42,309 nucleotides of DNA from Nitrobacter winogradskyi (GCF_006539545.1 NZ_BJNF01000079.1:1-42309), one strand, 5' to 3'. Shown: positions 7,462-15,546, numbered from the stretch's first letter. Notes: generated by a model from the sequence alone, not told the origin. Translations and numbers: made by a program.

Positions 7462-7800
7462 TTGAAAATTGTTCTAGTTCGGGATTTCGGTCTGGCTGCG
7501 AATGTGATTCATACTTCGGATGTGGACACGCAAGCAGCGAGGCCGAATGGGGCCAGGATCGCCCGGCAAACCAAGCGCTATCCGTCTGACCTGACGGACG
7601 AGGAAGGGGAAAGGATCGCGCCGCTGATGCCGAAGCCTGGACGCCGAGGCGGGCCCCGTGAAATCGAGTTTGGCGAAGTTATCAACGCGGTGCGCTATCT
7701 CGTGGGCTCGGGATGCGCCTGGCAGATGCCGCCCGTTGCATTTCGGCCACTGGCCGACGGTCTACGGCTGGTTCCGCGAGTTGGCAAAGACTCTAACGGG
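7462..7800 (+). pseudogene. IS5-family transposase N-terminal fragment
   Basis: The readable part RYPSDLTDEEGERIAPLMP, then KPGRRG, then EVINAVRYLVGSGCAWQMPP is the standard N-terminus of IS5-family transposases. Shortly after this point the frame is lost: the expected HWPTVYGWFREL is readable in another frame at about 7748-7785. Several normally conserved residues are changed, and the whole catalytic DDE part is missing. GAGCCTATTTG at 7454 may be part of the former left end. The fragment sits between the two paralogous small membrane protein genes. Confidence 0.8.
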
Positions 7801-7911
7801 CTGATAGGTAGAGAAAATTTCAACATGTGCGGAAAAATTTGGATAACAGTTTATTTTTTAATCCTGTTGGGATATAATTTAGTTAGCGCTTAACGTGCCT
7901 GGAGCGTAGCC
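7801..7911 (+). promoter_or_regulatory. AT-rich promoter region of small membrane protein copy B
   Basis: The sequence turns AT-rich directly after the IS5 fragment. TATAAT at about 7873-7878 is a good -10 candidate. GGAG at 7901-7904 is the ribosome-binding site for ATG 7912. A matching -35 is not obvious. Confidence 0.4.
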
Positions 7912-8163
7912 ATGCTTACTGTAATTCTTAAAATGATCCTTTTCTCCTTGGCCTTGGTCGGCGTAGCAACAACCGGTTACATTTATTATAATGGTGGTTT
8001 ATCGCCTGATACATGGATCTTTCAAGGCGGATTTCCCGCCAACTGGAAGAACGGAGGTGTTCATGGTGCTCCGGGCCCATTGGTGGGAGCCGCTGGACTT
8101 CCTGTGCTCTTAGTAGCATATGGCATGTACCGGCTCATCAAAGGTGGTCATAAAGCTGACTAA
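7912..8163 (+). CDS. Small membrane protein of unknown family, copy B (YYNGGL / GGVHGAPGP)
   Basis: 83 residues, with GGAG seven bases upstream of the ATG. N-terminal membrane helix (MILFSLALVGVATTGY), then IYYNGGLS, a loop ending NWKNGGVHGAPGPLVGA, second helix (GLPVLLVAYGMYRL) and a short charged tail ending KAD. It shares with copy A the motifs TGYxYYNGGLS, WKxGGVHGAPGPLxGAxGLP and VAYxxYRL at the same spacing. The two are therefore diverged duplicates under constraint in the loop. An 8-bp hairpin starts three bases after the stop. The function is unknown, and I know of no named family with this signature. Confidence 0.75.
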   Translation: MLTVILKMILFSLALVGVATTGYIYYNGGLSPDTWIFQGGFPANWKNGGVHGAPGPLVGAAGLPVLLVAYGMYRLIKGGHKAD

Positions 8164-8165
8164 CG

Positions 8166-8184
8166 GGAAGAGCCTTGCTCTTCC
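8166..8184 (+). terminator. Hairpin directly after copy B
   Basis: GGAAGAGC at 8166-8173 and GCTCTTCC at 8177-8184 form a perfect 8-bp stem with a 3-base loop, 3 bases after the stop codon. The position suggests a terminator. The tract after it (GAAGATT) is not T-rich, so this is only moderately supported. Confidence 0.45.
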
Positions 8185-8404
8185 GAAGATTGGCGGCTTT
8201 GAGTTCGATCGCCGTGTGCCACAGCATAAGCCTTTTCCGTTCGCGCAACGCAAAGCAATCTGCATGAAGCGTTTGGCCTTGCTGTAGTGTGCGGCGTCGA
8301 GGGCTTGTGCGCGTGTGCCTGATACCCAAGCGAGCGAAAGGCCCTTGGATGCGGCCCAAGCTGTTGTCGGTTGTACAAGGGGTAATGGTTAAGCGCGGTT
8401 TTCA
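8185..8404. other. Gap with unrecognised decayed sequence
   Basis: About 220 bases with overlapping short frames on the minus strand, none with a start signal or recognised motif. It lies next to the IS66 relic and may be more of the same debris. I cannot assign it. Confidence 0.35.
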
Positions 8405-8840
8405 GGCCATATTTGATATCTTGTTGCGCAGGAGGATCAGATCCAAGACAAGCAGGTCATCGATCTGACTGTTGGGGTGGCCATTGACTATCCCTGATGA
8501 TGTTGGGAGGATGCGACTGTTGCCGATGAGGCGTGTTAGCCTTTGCCAGCGCGACAGTGCGTATCGGATGGTTCCTGCGAGTTGTGTCCTCTGATTGATC
8601 AGGACAAGCTTGGCGTGGAGCTGGAGGTGAGTTCGTCGATAATCGGTCGGGCTCTTCTCTTGGCGGACGGTGCGACGCTCGTTGGCGGTGCGGCCACGGA
8701 TCACGCTTCGATCGCATAGAGCCCAACAATGCGTTGGAGCGCCTCGCTGGCGATCGGTGCAGGAGCGCAAGGGCAAGCTCATAGAGAAGTGTCGGCGGAC
8801 TTCACAGCGGAGATTTGTCGAACATACTATTGGCCAGCAG
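8405..8840 (-). pseudogene. IS66-family transposase (TnpC) C-terminal relic
   Basis: Read on the minus strand across shifting frames, the order is that of IS66 TnpC: APIASEALQRI..LYAIE, then an IRGRTANERRTVRQEKS stretch, then IRYALSRWQRLTRLI, then IVNGHPNSQIDDLL near the end. The last motif is diagnostic of the IS66 transposase C-terminus. Frameshifts, a stop and an internal deletion between TRLI and VNGHP (where the EIDSNxxER catalytic segment should be) show that it is inactive. Confidence 0.8.
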
Positions 8841-8875
8841 CTTCTGGTGTGCGAGTGGCCATGCATCGCATGAGG

Positions 8876-9262
8876 TCATTTAGGCAGACCTGAGGGAGTT
8901 AATTTCAGTCCCGGAAAGCGCGTAGTCATCGCTGTATGGAGAAATTTCAGGTGTCCAATCTGAGTTTCGAGCTCTATCAACCGGCGTTCTCCATTCTTGA
9001 TTTCGGTACTTAATAAGTCTTGAAGTTTATTGTCGGCTGCATCGCGTTCAAGATATTCGTCAGTTCCGTTTCCGAAGGTCACGGCCGCACGTGCGAGCGC
9101 GTCCTCGAGACGTCGATTTAAACCGATGCGTTCAGCTTCTGCAATTTTGATTGCACTCTCTATCGCTTCGGCGACTGGCCTGAGGCGCGCCTGATCGGAA
9201 TCAATATTACGGGCATCGGAACGTGTCCTGAAAAGCTTTTGTGCTCGCCCTAGTAGCAACAT
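8876..9262 (-). CDS. Hypothetical coiled-coil protein
   Basis: About 128 residues from ATG 9262; a TTG at 9289 would add nine residues. Neither has a strong ribosome-binding site, though GAGA lies before the ATG. It has no membrane segment. It is almost entirely helical and charged, with long heptad-like stretches (RPVAEAIESAIKIAEAERI, and RRLIELETQIGHLKFLHTA), so a cytosolic coiled coil is likely. The coherent helical pattern over the whole length argues for a real gene. The AT-rich DNA upstream (9283-9330) could be its promoter. I do not recognise the family. Confidence 0.5.
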   Translation of the reverse strand: MLLLGRAQKLFRTRSDARNIDSDQARLRPVAEAIESAIKIAEAERIGLNRRLEDALARAAVTFGNGTDEYLERDAADNKLQDLLSTEIKNGERRLIELETQIGHLKFLHTAMTTRFPGLKLTPSGLPK

Positions 9263-9289
9263 TGGTGATCTCGCGAGAAAATAATCCAA

Positions 9290-9534
9290 TATATTATTAA
9301 TTATAATGGCTATGGCTGTTAAAGCCTAGAGCATTTTCGAGTTACATTAAATCGCTAAGTTTGATTCACGGGCCCCGAGTCCGGGAGTCCTTCATGCCCG
9401 CACCATTGTCGCGGGACGACCGTGCGCGTCCGCATTGCCCGCCGGTCGAGGGAGGGGGTCGAATTGAACGCCGGGCGTTTCGGCTGCCGAGTTGAAGGTT
9501 GATTAAGATGATAACATCAGCCGCGATCCCGGTC
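9290..9534. other. Intergenic gap, nothing recognised apart from AT-rich edge
   Basis: The left edge is strongly AT-rich (probable promoter of the leftward hypothetical gene). The remainder is GC-rich, without coding potential or a clear repeat, and ends at the stop of rmlC. Confidence 0.4.
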
Positions 9535-10089
9535 TCAGACTTCCCCGTAGCGTGGAAGACGAGCGATGTCCTTGAGCAGCGGGGCGGTGGAATCGCGCGC
9601 AGAAAGAGAAGGGTTGTCGATCCCCCAGGCTATCGCCAGTTCTGGATCGTTCCAGCGCACGACGATTTCGTCCTTCAGACTATAATTATTGTCGCACTTG
9701 TAGGAGAAATCGGCGGTGTCCGATAGCACAACAAACCCGTGAGCAAAGCCACGCGGCACCCAAAGTTGACGACGATTTTCATCATCGAGTTCCACGGCAA
9801 CATGCCGGCCGAAGGTCGGGCTGCCATGTCGGACATCCACGGCAACATCCAAAACGCGTCCCCTGGCGACGCTAACGAGCTTGCCCTGGCTCATCGGGTT
9901 CTGAAAATGAAGCCCTCGTAGCACGTCACGGCCGGATCGTGATAAATTGTCCTGCACGAAGGGCCGCGAAATCCCATGTGTGGCGTATCTTTCCAATTGA
10001 TAGGTCTCCAGAAAGAAACCTCTGGAGTCGCCGACGATCCGGGGCTCGATAATCAGCACTTCGGGGATGGCTGTAGATATGACGTTCAT
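9535..10089 (-). CDS. rfbC: dTDP-4-dehydrorhamnose 3,5-epimerase
   Basis: 184 residues, the usual length. It converts dTDP-4-keto-6-deoxy-D-glucose to dTDP-4-keto-L-rhamnose, the third step of dTDP-L-rhamnose synthesis. Family motifs: DSRGFFLETY near 21-30, VLRGLHFQ with catalytic His61, GKLVSVARGRVLDVAVDVR at 69-87, WVPRGFAHGF near 110, and FSYKC with the acid/base Tyr130. It is transcribed away from rmlA-rmlB across a 133-base AT-rich spacer, so the dTDP-sugar genes form a divergent unit. Confidence 0.93.
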   Translation of the reverse strand: MNVISTAIPEVLIIEPRIVGDSRGFFLETYQLERYATHGISRPFVQDNLSRSGRDVLRGLHFQNPMSQGKLVSVARGRVLDVAVDVRHGSPTFGRHVAVELDDENRRQLWVPRGFAHGFVVLSDTADFSYKCDNNYSLKDEIVVRWNDPELAIAWGIDNPSLSARDSTAPLLKDIARLPRYGEV

Positions 10090-10222
10090 ATAAAGAAGAT
10101 TTCTCTGAGCGCGGTCTAATTAATTTTTATAAAGTAGGATATAGCATCAAACTCGTGCCACTGGTCGCGTTGGTTGTTGCTTTATAGTTTTATAGTTTAA
10201 TTTTTTAATTTTTTGAGGCTCC
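10090..10222. promoter_or_regulatory. AT-rich divergent promoter region between rmlC and rmlA
   Basis: This 133-base spacer must carry promoters in both directions. Near rmlA it contains tandem TTTATAGT units (about 10181-10196) followed by two TTAATTTTTT-type runs up to GAGG, the ribosome-binding site of rmlA. The low GC against GC-rich flanks makes it a likely target for an H-NS-like or MucR/Ros-type regulator. Confidence 0.5.
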
Positions 10223-11107
10223 ATGAAAGGCATTATCCTAGCCGGCGGAACTGGTTCCCGTCTTTTTCCGGTTACGACTGTCGTCTCCAAGCAATTGCTT
10301 CCGGTGTTCGACAAGCCGATGATTTACTATCCCCTTTCCGTGCTGATGTTTGCTGGAATTCGCGAAATATTACTGATTACTACGCCTCAAGATCAGATGC
10401 TGTTTCAACGCTTGCTCGGTGACGGTAGTGATTTCGGATTGAGATTTTCATATGCCGCTCAGGATCATCCTCGAGGACTGGCTGACGCCTTTATCGTTGG
10501 ACGCGATTTCATCGGATCAGATGCGGTCGCTTTGGTCCTGGGCGATAACATATTCTACGGACACGGCTTGCCCGAGCTTCTGATCAAGGCATCGGCCCGT
10601 AGAGTGGGAGCCACGATATTCGGCAATGTGGTCAACAACCCGGCTCAGTATGGCGTGGTTGAACTTGATGCTTCCGGCCGCGCAATTTCGATCGAGGAGA
10701 AACCAGCGAAACCGAGATCCAACATCGCCGTGACCGGACTCTATTTTTATGATAACGACGTCGTCGAAATTGCGGGCAGTATCAAGCCATCACCTCGTGG
10801 TGAAATCGAGATTACAGACATTAATTTAGCCTACAGGGAACGCGGCGATCTCTTTGTCGAGGTTCTGGGCCGTGGCTTTGCCTGGCTCGACACGGGGACG
10901 CATTCTTCGCTCGTCGAGGCGAGTCATTTCGTTCAAGTTCTGGAGCAGCGCCAAGGCTTGCGGATCGCCTGTCCTGAAGAGATCGCGCTCCGTCAGGGCT
11001 ATATTTCTCTGGAGCAGTTTGGTCGCGCGGCCAGCAAATGCGCGAAAAGCAGCTATGGCGAATATTTAATGTCCGTTTATCGTAACTTCGAAGCGGACCA
11101 ATACTAA
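10223..11107 (+). CDS. rfbA: Glucose-1-phosphate thymidylyltransferase
   Basis: 294 residues, the normal RmlA length. It makes dTDP-glucose from glucose-1-phosphate and dTTP, the entry step for dTDP-sugars. The N-terminal nucleotide-binding signature [16 protein letters not shown] is present, followed by [34 protein letters not shown] and [13 protein letters not shown] lies 4 bases before the ATG. The rmlB gene begins 12 bases after its stop, so the two are co-transcribed. Confidence 0.95.
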   Translation: MKGIILAGGTGSRLFPVTTVVSKQLLPVFDKPMIYYPLSVLMFAGIREILLITTPQDQMLFQRLLGDGSDFGLRFSYAAQDHPRGLADAFIVGRDFIGSDAVALVLGDNIFYGHGLPELLIKASARRVGATIFGNVVNNPAQYGVVELDASGRAISIEEKPAKPRSNIAVTGLYFYDNDVVEIAGSIKPSPRGEIEITDINLAYRERGDLFVEVLGRGFAWLDTGTHSSLVEASHFVQVLEQRQGLRIACPEEIALRQGYISLEQFGRAASKCAKSSYGEYLMSVYRNFEADQY

Positions 11108-11119
11108 CAGGTTCAAGCT

Positions 11120-12187
11120 ATGCGATTCAAGGGAATGACGATTTTCGTGACCGGTGGCGCTGGCTTCATTGGGTCAGCGGTGTGCCGGCATCTTCTTGCC
11201 GAGACGCAAGCAAACATCGTCAACCTCGACAAGCTGACCTATGCGGCGAATCTTGACAATATCCCGAATGGCGTCAGCAACTCACGTTACGCCTTTAAAC
11301 GCGCCGACATTTGCAATGCGCCGTTGCTACGACAGCTTTTTTCAGAATTCCAACCTGACGCGGTGATGAACCTTGCCGCGGAAAGCCATGTCGATCGATC
11401 GATTGACGGTCCAGGTGAGTTCATGCAGACCAACGTAGTCGGCACGTTTTCATTGCTACAGGAGGCGCTGCGTTATTATCGCGGACTGAACGATACACAG
11501 CGCGCAGGATTTCGCTTTCTGCACGTCTCCACGGATGAAGTTTTCGGCTCTCTCGGAGAAAGCGGCTATTTTTCAGAGACTTCACCCTATGCTCCGAATT
11601 CGCCTTACTCGGCAAGCAAGGCTTCGTCGGACCACTTGGTTCGGGCATGGCATGAAACTTATGGGCTACCGACACTCATTACCAATTGTTCGAACAATTA
11701 TGGCCCATACCATTTTCCCGAGAAACTGATTCCTCATACGATCATCAAAGGACTGTCAGGTGAGGGATTGCCTGTTTATGGCGACGGTCAAAACATCCGT
11801 GACTGGCTCTTTGTTGAAGACCACGCGAAGGCTCTTACGCTAGTGCTCGAGCGTGGCAGGGTCGGGCAGACTTACAACATTGGGGGACGCAATGAGCGCA
11901 CAAATCTTCGGGTTGTGGAGACCATTTGCGATTTGCTGGATGAGCTTGCGCCACGTACGATTGCCCCTCGGCGCGATTTGATCTCATTTGTTGTCGATCG
12001 ACCGGGGCATGATCGCCGCTATGCCATTGATGCCTCCAAGATCGAGCGCGAACTCGGTTGGAAGGCGGAGAGAAACTTCGAAAGCGGAATTGAAAGGACG
12101 GTGCGCTGGTACATTGACCAGCAGCATTGGTGGAAAGCCATTCTTGCAGGAGGTTATGCTTCGATCCGCGTCGGACTTGGTCAATAA
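11120..12187 (+). CDS. rfbB: dTDP-glucose 4,6-dehydratase
   Basis: 355 residues, an extended short-chain dehydrogenase. It converts dTDP-glucose to dTDP-4-keto-6-deoxyglucose, the branch point for rhamnose and other 6-deoxy or amino sugars. The NAD-binding motif TGGAGFIGS is at 11-19, the catalytic STDEVFGSL lies near 137-145, and the YSASK active-site motif is at 163-167, all as expected for RmlB. It follows rmlA closely. The next expected partner, rmlD (the reductase), is missing; retroelement and IS scraps begin within about 80 bases of its stop. Confidence 0.95.
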   Translation: MRFKGMTIFVTGGAGFIGSAVCRHLLAETQANIVNLDKLTYAANLDNIPNGVSNSRYAFKRADICNAPLLRQLFSEFQPDAVMNLAAESHVDRSIDGPGEFMQTNVVGTFSLLQEALRYYRGLNDTQRAGFRFLHVSTDEVFGSLGESGYFSETSPYAPNSPYSASKASSDHLVRAWHETYGLPTLITNCSNNYGPYHFPEKLIPHTIIKGLSGEGLPVYGDGQNIRDWLFVEDHAKALTLVLERGRVGQTYNIGGRNERTNLRVVETICDLLDELAPRTIAPRRDLISFVVDRPGHDRRYAIDASKIERELGWKAERNFESGIERTVRWYIDQQHWWKAILAGGYASIRVGLGQ

Positions 12188-12264
12188 CCAGCAGAGGCTC
12201 GACCTCACAACGCTCCGGCAATCGGTAGCACGTCATGCCGTCAGGTACCGCATGAGCCGCGGAT

Positions 12265-12498
12265 CCACTTCCGGCATATCTGCCGCGCATCGAGATGGTG
12301 GTCGATATCCTCGAAGATGGGATCATAACCGTTAGTGAGACCAGGGCTGGACAGGGGTCGGTAGCATCACCGCTGCTCTCCAACGTCTACCTGCACTACG
12401 TCTTCGATCCATGGGCTGAACGCCGGCGACGACGACAGGCCACGGGCGATATGATTATCCTGCGCTACGCTGATGACATCATCGTCGCCTTCTGCAGC
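12265..12498 (+). pseudogene. Group II intron-encoded reverse transcriptase fragment
   Basis: The translation contains ILEDGIITVSETRAGQGS, SPLLSNVYLHYVFDPWAERR and DMIILRYADDIIVAF. These are the core reverse transcriptase blocks of group II intron maturases, including the catalytic YADD. The N-terminal and maturase/endonuclease parts are missing, and the frame then runs straight into IS481-like sequence. It is a dead chimeric scrap. No intron RNA domain V could be identified nearby. Confidence 0.8.
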
Positions 12499-12590
12499 GC
12501 TTCCACTGTGACAGCCATGATCAATTGCACTCGCGCCTTCAAGACTTCATCGAAGCCTACAATTTTGGCCGCCGCCTCAAGACGCTCCAT
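12492..12590 (+). pseudogene. IS481-like transposase C-terminal remnant fused to the RT scrap
   Basis: In another plus-strand frame the sequence reads SHDQLHSRLQDFIEAYNF and then GRRLKTL. This closely resembles the end of IS481-family transposases (the HDQLRxHLxDFxxAYNFxRRLKTLxGLTPYE type), but the GLTPYE continuation is gone. The join to the reverse transcriptase is at about 12492-12500. A minus-strand frame over the same DNA is discussed as an alternative reading in the findings. Confidence 0.6.
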
Positions 12591-12882
12591 GCACGAGATT
12601 GCCTGCTGTTTCGCGTAATGCACGACCGTCATACCAGCCGTCGATTCATTTCCGCGCGTCTTTGTCGCAGAGGTCTTGATTTTCCGCGATAACGGTCCGT
12701 GGTAACAATTCGAAATAGCCGAATCAATTAGCTCTTGCGTTTCTGATATATGCATCTAAATTTCAACTATAAGACGTAACTACACCAGACCAGTACCCAA
12801 TGTTGAGTTCAATGAATGCCCGGAGAGGCTACACAAATAGAAGGCGTGCCGTGATCCGATAAACAAGTAGGGAGGAAGCATA
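12591..12882. other. Gap between transposon scrap and H-NS-like gene
   Basis: No gene is firmly supported. A minus-strand frame (12465-12755) covers part of it. The right part (12760-12870) leads into the H-NS-like gene and ends with GGGAGG at 12870-12875, its ribosome-binding site. Confidence 0.4.
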
Positions 12883-13275
12883 TTGACTGCGCAAAAGCCC
12901 AGCACATTCGCTACGAGTGTATTGGAATCGATGACCCTTGATGAGCTCTGGTCGCTGTATGAAGAGATAGGCGGTATGCTTACAGATCGGATCCGGGCAG
13001 AAAAACGCGAGCTGGAAAAGCGTTTGGCTGTACTTCATCGAGGAATGGCCTCGCCGGAGGAGCAAGCTGGGCACGAAGCCGATCCAGTTGCCAAGAGACG
13101 ACGGAAGTATCCGCGTGTTCTCCCAAAATACCGCAATCCTCAAAGTCCTTCCGAGACATGGTCCGGTCGGGGCAAGTTACCGCGTTGGCTAGTGATCGCC
13201 ACAAAGAACGGACGACGGATCGAGGAATTTCGAATCGTCGACGCAAACGTCCCTCTAAAAAGACAAAGAGCTTAG
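12883..13275 (+). CDS. H-NS family nucleoid-associated regulator
   Basis: 130 residues. The start is a TTG at 12883, supported by GGAGG seven bases upstream; no ATG fits. The N-terminal half is a charged dimerisation helix (LDELWSLYEEIGGMLTDRI, then a KRELEKRLAVL repeat). The C-terminal DNA-binding domain contains KYRNPQSPSETWSGRGKLP followed by RWL, the loop that inserts into the AT-rich minor groove in H-NS proteins. Alphaproteobacterial relatives act as silencers of AT-rich or transferred genes and of exopolysaccharide genes. It stands alone, between mobile-element scraps and the initiating sugar transferase, and is a plausible regulator of the island's AT-rich promoters. The targets are inference. 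Confidence 0.88.
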   Translation: MTAQKPSTFATSVLESMTLDELWSLYEEIGGMLTDRIRAEKRELEKRLAVLHRGMASPEEQAGHEADPVAKRRRKYPRVLPKYRNPQSPSETWSGRGKLPRWLVIATKNGRRIEEFRIVDANVPLKRQRA

Positions 13276-13472
13276 GCTCTTGCGTGTGATCTTGCACGCT
13301 ATCATCCCCGCATTTGTTCGCACGCTTGGAAGTTTGCGCACATCGGACCGTCCTCGGCCTCAAAAATGTAACGCTCTCGTGAGCATTATCCGACGGAGTA
13401 TACGATCGGTCTATATCCGACCGTATTGCGTAAGCGCCGCTTCATCCTATCGCAAATCAACCGCGATGAGAG
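13276..13472. other. Convergent gap between H-NS-like gene and initiating transferase
   Basis: About 200 bases between two converging genes. I see no gene and no strong terminator hairpin. Confidence 0.35.
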
Positions 13473-14951
13473 CTAACAGGCGTTCCTACCCCGTAGAACT
13501 TCCAAGGGGGTTTGCATCAGAATCACGAAATCTAGTCCCAGTCGCCAATTGTCGATGTACCAGAGATCGTAGTCTACGCGTCGCTCGATATGTTCGGTTG
13601 TGGGAGTAGGACCTCGATATCCATGAATCTGCGCCCATCCGGTTAGTCCCGGTTTTACGCGCTGGCGGAAGGCGTAATTTCTGACAAGCTTATCAAAGTG
13701 GTTGTCGTGAGCGATAGCGTGGGGCCTTGGTCCCACGAGCGACATGCTGCCGCCCAAGACGTTGAATAGTTGAGGTAATTCGTCGATGCTCGTCTTTCGA
13801 AGCCATCTGCCGACCCGAGTGATTCGATCGTCGACTGGACGTGCCTGAACTGCTGAAAAGCCATCTTCAAGAGTGGACATCGTTCTGAACTTGCAAATTC
13901 TGAAACCTCGTCCGTTAAAGCCAAGGCGGTGCTGTCGGAAGAAAACCGGGCCGGGAGAATCCAACCTTATCAATACCGCGACCATGACGAGCAGGGGCAC
14001 TAAGAGCACTAACACCGTGCCTGCTCCGATCAAATCGATGGCGCGTTTTGCCAAGTGCTCTGTGCTGGTCAATGGACCGCGCTGCAATTCTATGCGGGTC
14101 ATGTCGCCGAGATCGCAACGCGGTCTGTCCAGAATTTCTTTGGCGGCTCCGGTGGGGACAATCGTGATTGGGAAAGGCAACAATCTCAATTCGTTTGCAA
14201 ATGCTCGCATCTCCGACAATCGGTTCAGATCGGCGGCGACGATCACTTCTTCAATATCCGAGCCTCGAATATGCTCTATGACATCTTTGGCAAGCCTTAG
14301 CCGCACGTTTGAACCAGCGTCCCTTGGAGGAAGAGCAAATGTGGTGCTTACATTTAGGCCGACTTTGCATAACTTTCTGCGAATGGGGTTATGCCGCTGC
14401 ATGGAATCAACAATTAAGGCTACCTTGCGACCGGAAAACTTATGCTCGGCGAGCCCTTTTTTTAGCAATTCTCGGATAATTGTTCGGTTGGCGATCAAGC
14501 CAATAAGGCTAAACGCCGCAAACAGAATATTTGTTGCACGCGAAAGTTCACTGCCAATTTTCAAAGCAAATACTATGCCCGCTAGTAGCAAGAACACACT
14601 CACCCAAGCAGAAAAAATCAGACGGATCTGACGCCGCCAGATAAGCAGTTCAGTCGGTCTGTATTGGCCCTGACATTTTAGCAGCAGACAGAACAAAACA
14701 GCTACTAATGTTGCTGAACCCAAGGGCTGTTCTAATTCTATCTGCAGGCCCTCATTCAACTGATAGAGAAGGCTTGCGCAATAGCTGGCGGAGACGATTG
14801 TCGCCAAATCGAAGCCAATTGCTATTGACTCTATCCATTCATAGCGGATCGGCCATTTGCGAGCTTTGTCTAAGATAATCCGCTTTAAGTCACGGGCCGC
14901 TACTTCTCCGGCTCTCGCAGCCTCAACTTTCTGTCGGCCAACAAAATTCAT
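13473..14951 (-). CDS. Polyprenyl-phosphate sugar-1-phosphate transferase (initiating transferase)
   Basis: About 492 residues, WcaJ/PssY-like full length. It should transfer a hexose-1-phosphate to undecaprenyl phosphate in the inner membrane, the first step of repeat-unit assembly. The N-terminal half has four membrane helices and a nucleotide-binding-like domain. The catalytic half starts near KRAIDLIGAG and shows FFRQHRLGFNGRGFRICKF, TSIDELPQLFNVLGGSMSL, VGPRPH and KPGLTGWAQIHGYRG. ATG 14951 is preferred; a GTG at 14996 would add 15 residues and neither has a clear ribosome-binding site. AT-rich DNA upstream (14998-15050) is the likely promoter. Confidence 0.92.
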   Translation of the reverse strand: MNFVGRQKVEAARAGEVAARDLKRIILDKARKWPIRYEWIESIAIGFDLATIVSASYCASLLYQLNEGLQIELEQPLGSATLVAVLFCLLLKCQGQYRPTELLIWRRQIRLIFSAWVSVFLLLAGIVFALKIGSELSRATNILFAAFSLIGLIANRTIIRELLKKGLAEHKFSGRKVALIVDSMQRHNPIRRKLCKVGLNVSTTFALPPRDAGSNVRLRLAKDVIEHIRGSDIEEVIVAADLNRLSEMRAFANELRLLPFPITIVPTGAAKEILDRPRCDLGDMTRIELQRGPLTSTEHLAKRAIDLIGAGTVLVLLVPLLVMVAVLIRLDSPGPVFFRQHRLGFNGRGFRICKFRTMSTLEDGFSAVQARPVDDRITRVGRWLRKTSIDELPQLFNVLGGSMSLVGPRPHAIAHDNHFDKLVRNYAFRQRVKPGLTGWAQIHGYRGPTPTTEHIERRVDYDLWYIDNWRLGLDFVILMQTPLEVLRGRNAC

Positions 14952-15183
14952 GGAGAAAAACCAACTAAAGAACTCGAATTTAACGATTTTCCGCACTTTT
15001 CAATTAATTTAATATTTAATTTTAAAAAGGGTGGAAAGTCAACCTTTTGTTAAGGAGTCGTCCCTCCACTGATTTGCCCGAAAATTTCTGGGATGCAACC
15101 ATCGAATGCTGCTTGTGGTTTTCCCTTTTTTGGACTTTTGATTCGAGTGCTTTTTCGCGTCAAACTCCTTTTTTATTTGTATT

Positions 15184-15297
15184 TTATTTCGCGCTCGAGA
15201 ACGCCTCGTCCACCAGCGTACCGAATTGGTCAACGCACTCAGGGCTTGCCTCTATGAATACGGCTACCTTGTCCCCAGGGGCTCGATCGTGGGTTCG
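15184..15297 (-). pseudogene. C-terminal scrap of an unrecognised gene
   Basis: A minus-strand frame after an in-frame stop reads GDKVAVFIEASPECVDQF and ends GTLVDEAFSSAK with TAA. The residue pattern looks like a genuine protein end rather than random sequence, but I cannot name the family. There is no start signal, so it is reported as a probable remnant only. Confidence 0.25.
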
Positions 15298-15429
15298 CTA
15301 TCGGCAAGAGCATCACACGAGCGCGGCGCATAATTCCGGAGATACTGTCTGACGTCGAGAACGGAAATAACCGTACTCGCTCACAAAGCACCGTAAGCGT
15401 CCGGCATAGACCATAGACCGCAGTCGCGA

Positions 15430-15546
15430 TTAATTGAGGCCGCAGCATTTCTTGTATTTCTTGCCTGAGCCACATGGGCATGGGTCGTTTCGACCGACTT
15501 TTTGCCGCTGGATCGTCGCACTTCTTTGTTCTTCCAGCCCGGCTAG
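15430..15546 (-). pseudogene. SEC-C zinc-motif protein, C-terminal remnant
   Basis: 38 codons after an in-frame stop, ending at TAA 15430. They include [20 protein letters not shown], the complete SEC-C zinc-binding motif (CxC...CC) found at the end of SecA and of various SEC-C proteins. The CC rather than HC ending favours a SEC-C domain protein over SecA itself. The rest of the gene is absent. Confidence 0.7.

Noticed and set aside
8138-8400. Overlapping short minus-strand frames after small membrane protein copy B
   Set aside because: Three frames look equally good, none has a start signal or known motif; probably decayed DNA next to the IS66 relic.
12295-12618. Group II intron RT as an active retroelement or retron
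   Set aside because: Only the central RT blocks remain, fused out of frame to IS481-like sequence; no maturase or endonuclease domain and no intron RNA domain V or msr/msd-like RNA seen.
13873-14631. Plus-strand 252-codon frame
   Set aside because: Shadow of the initiating sugar transferase on the other strand, whose catalytic motifs are unmistakable.
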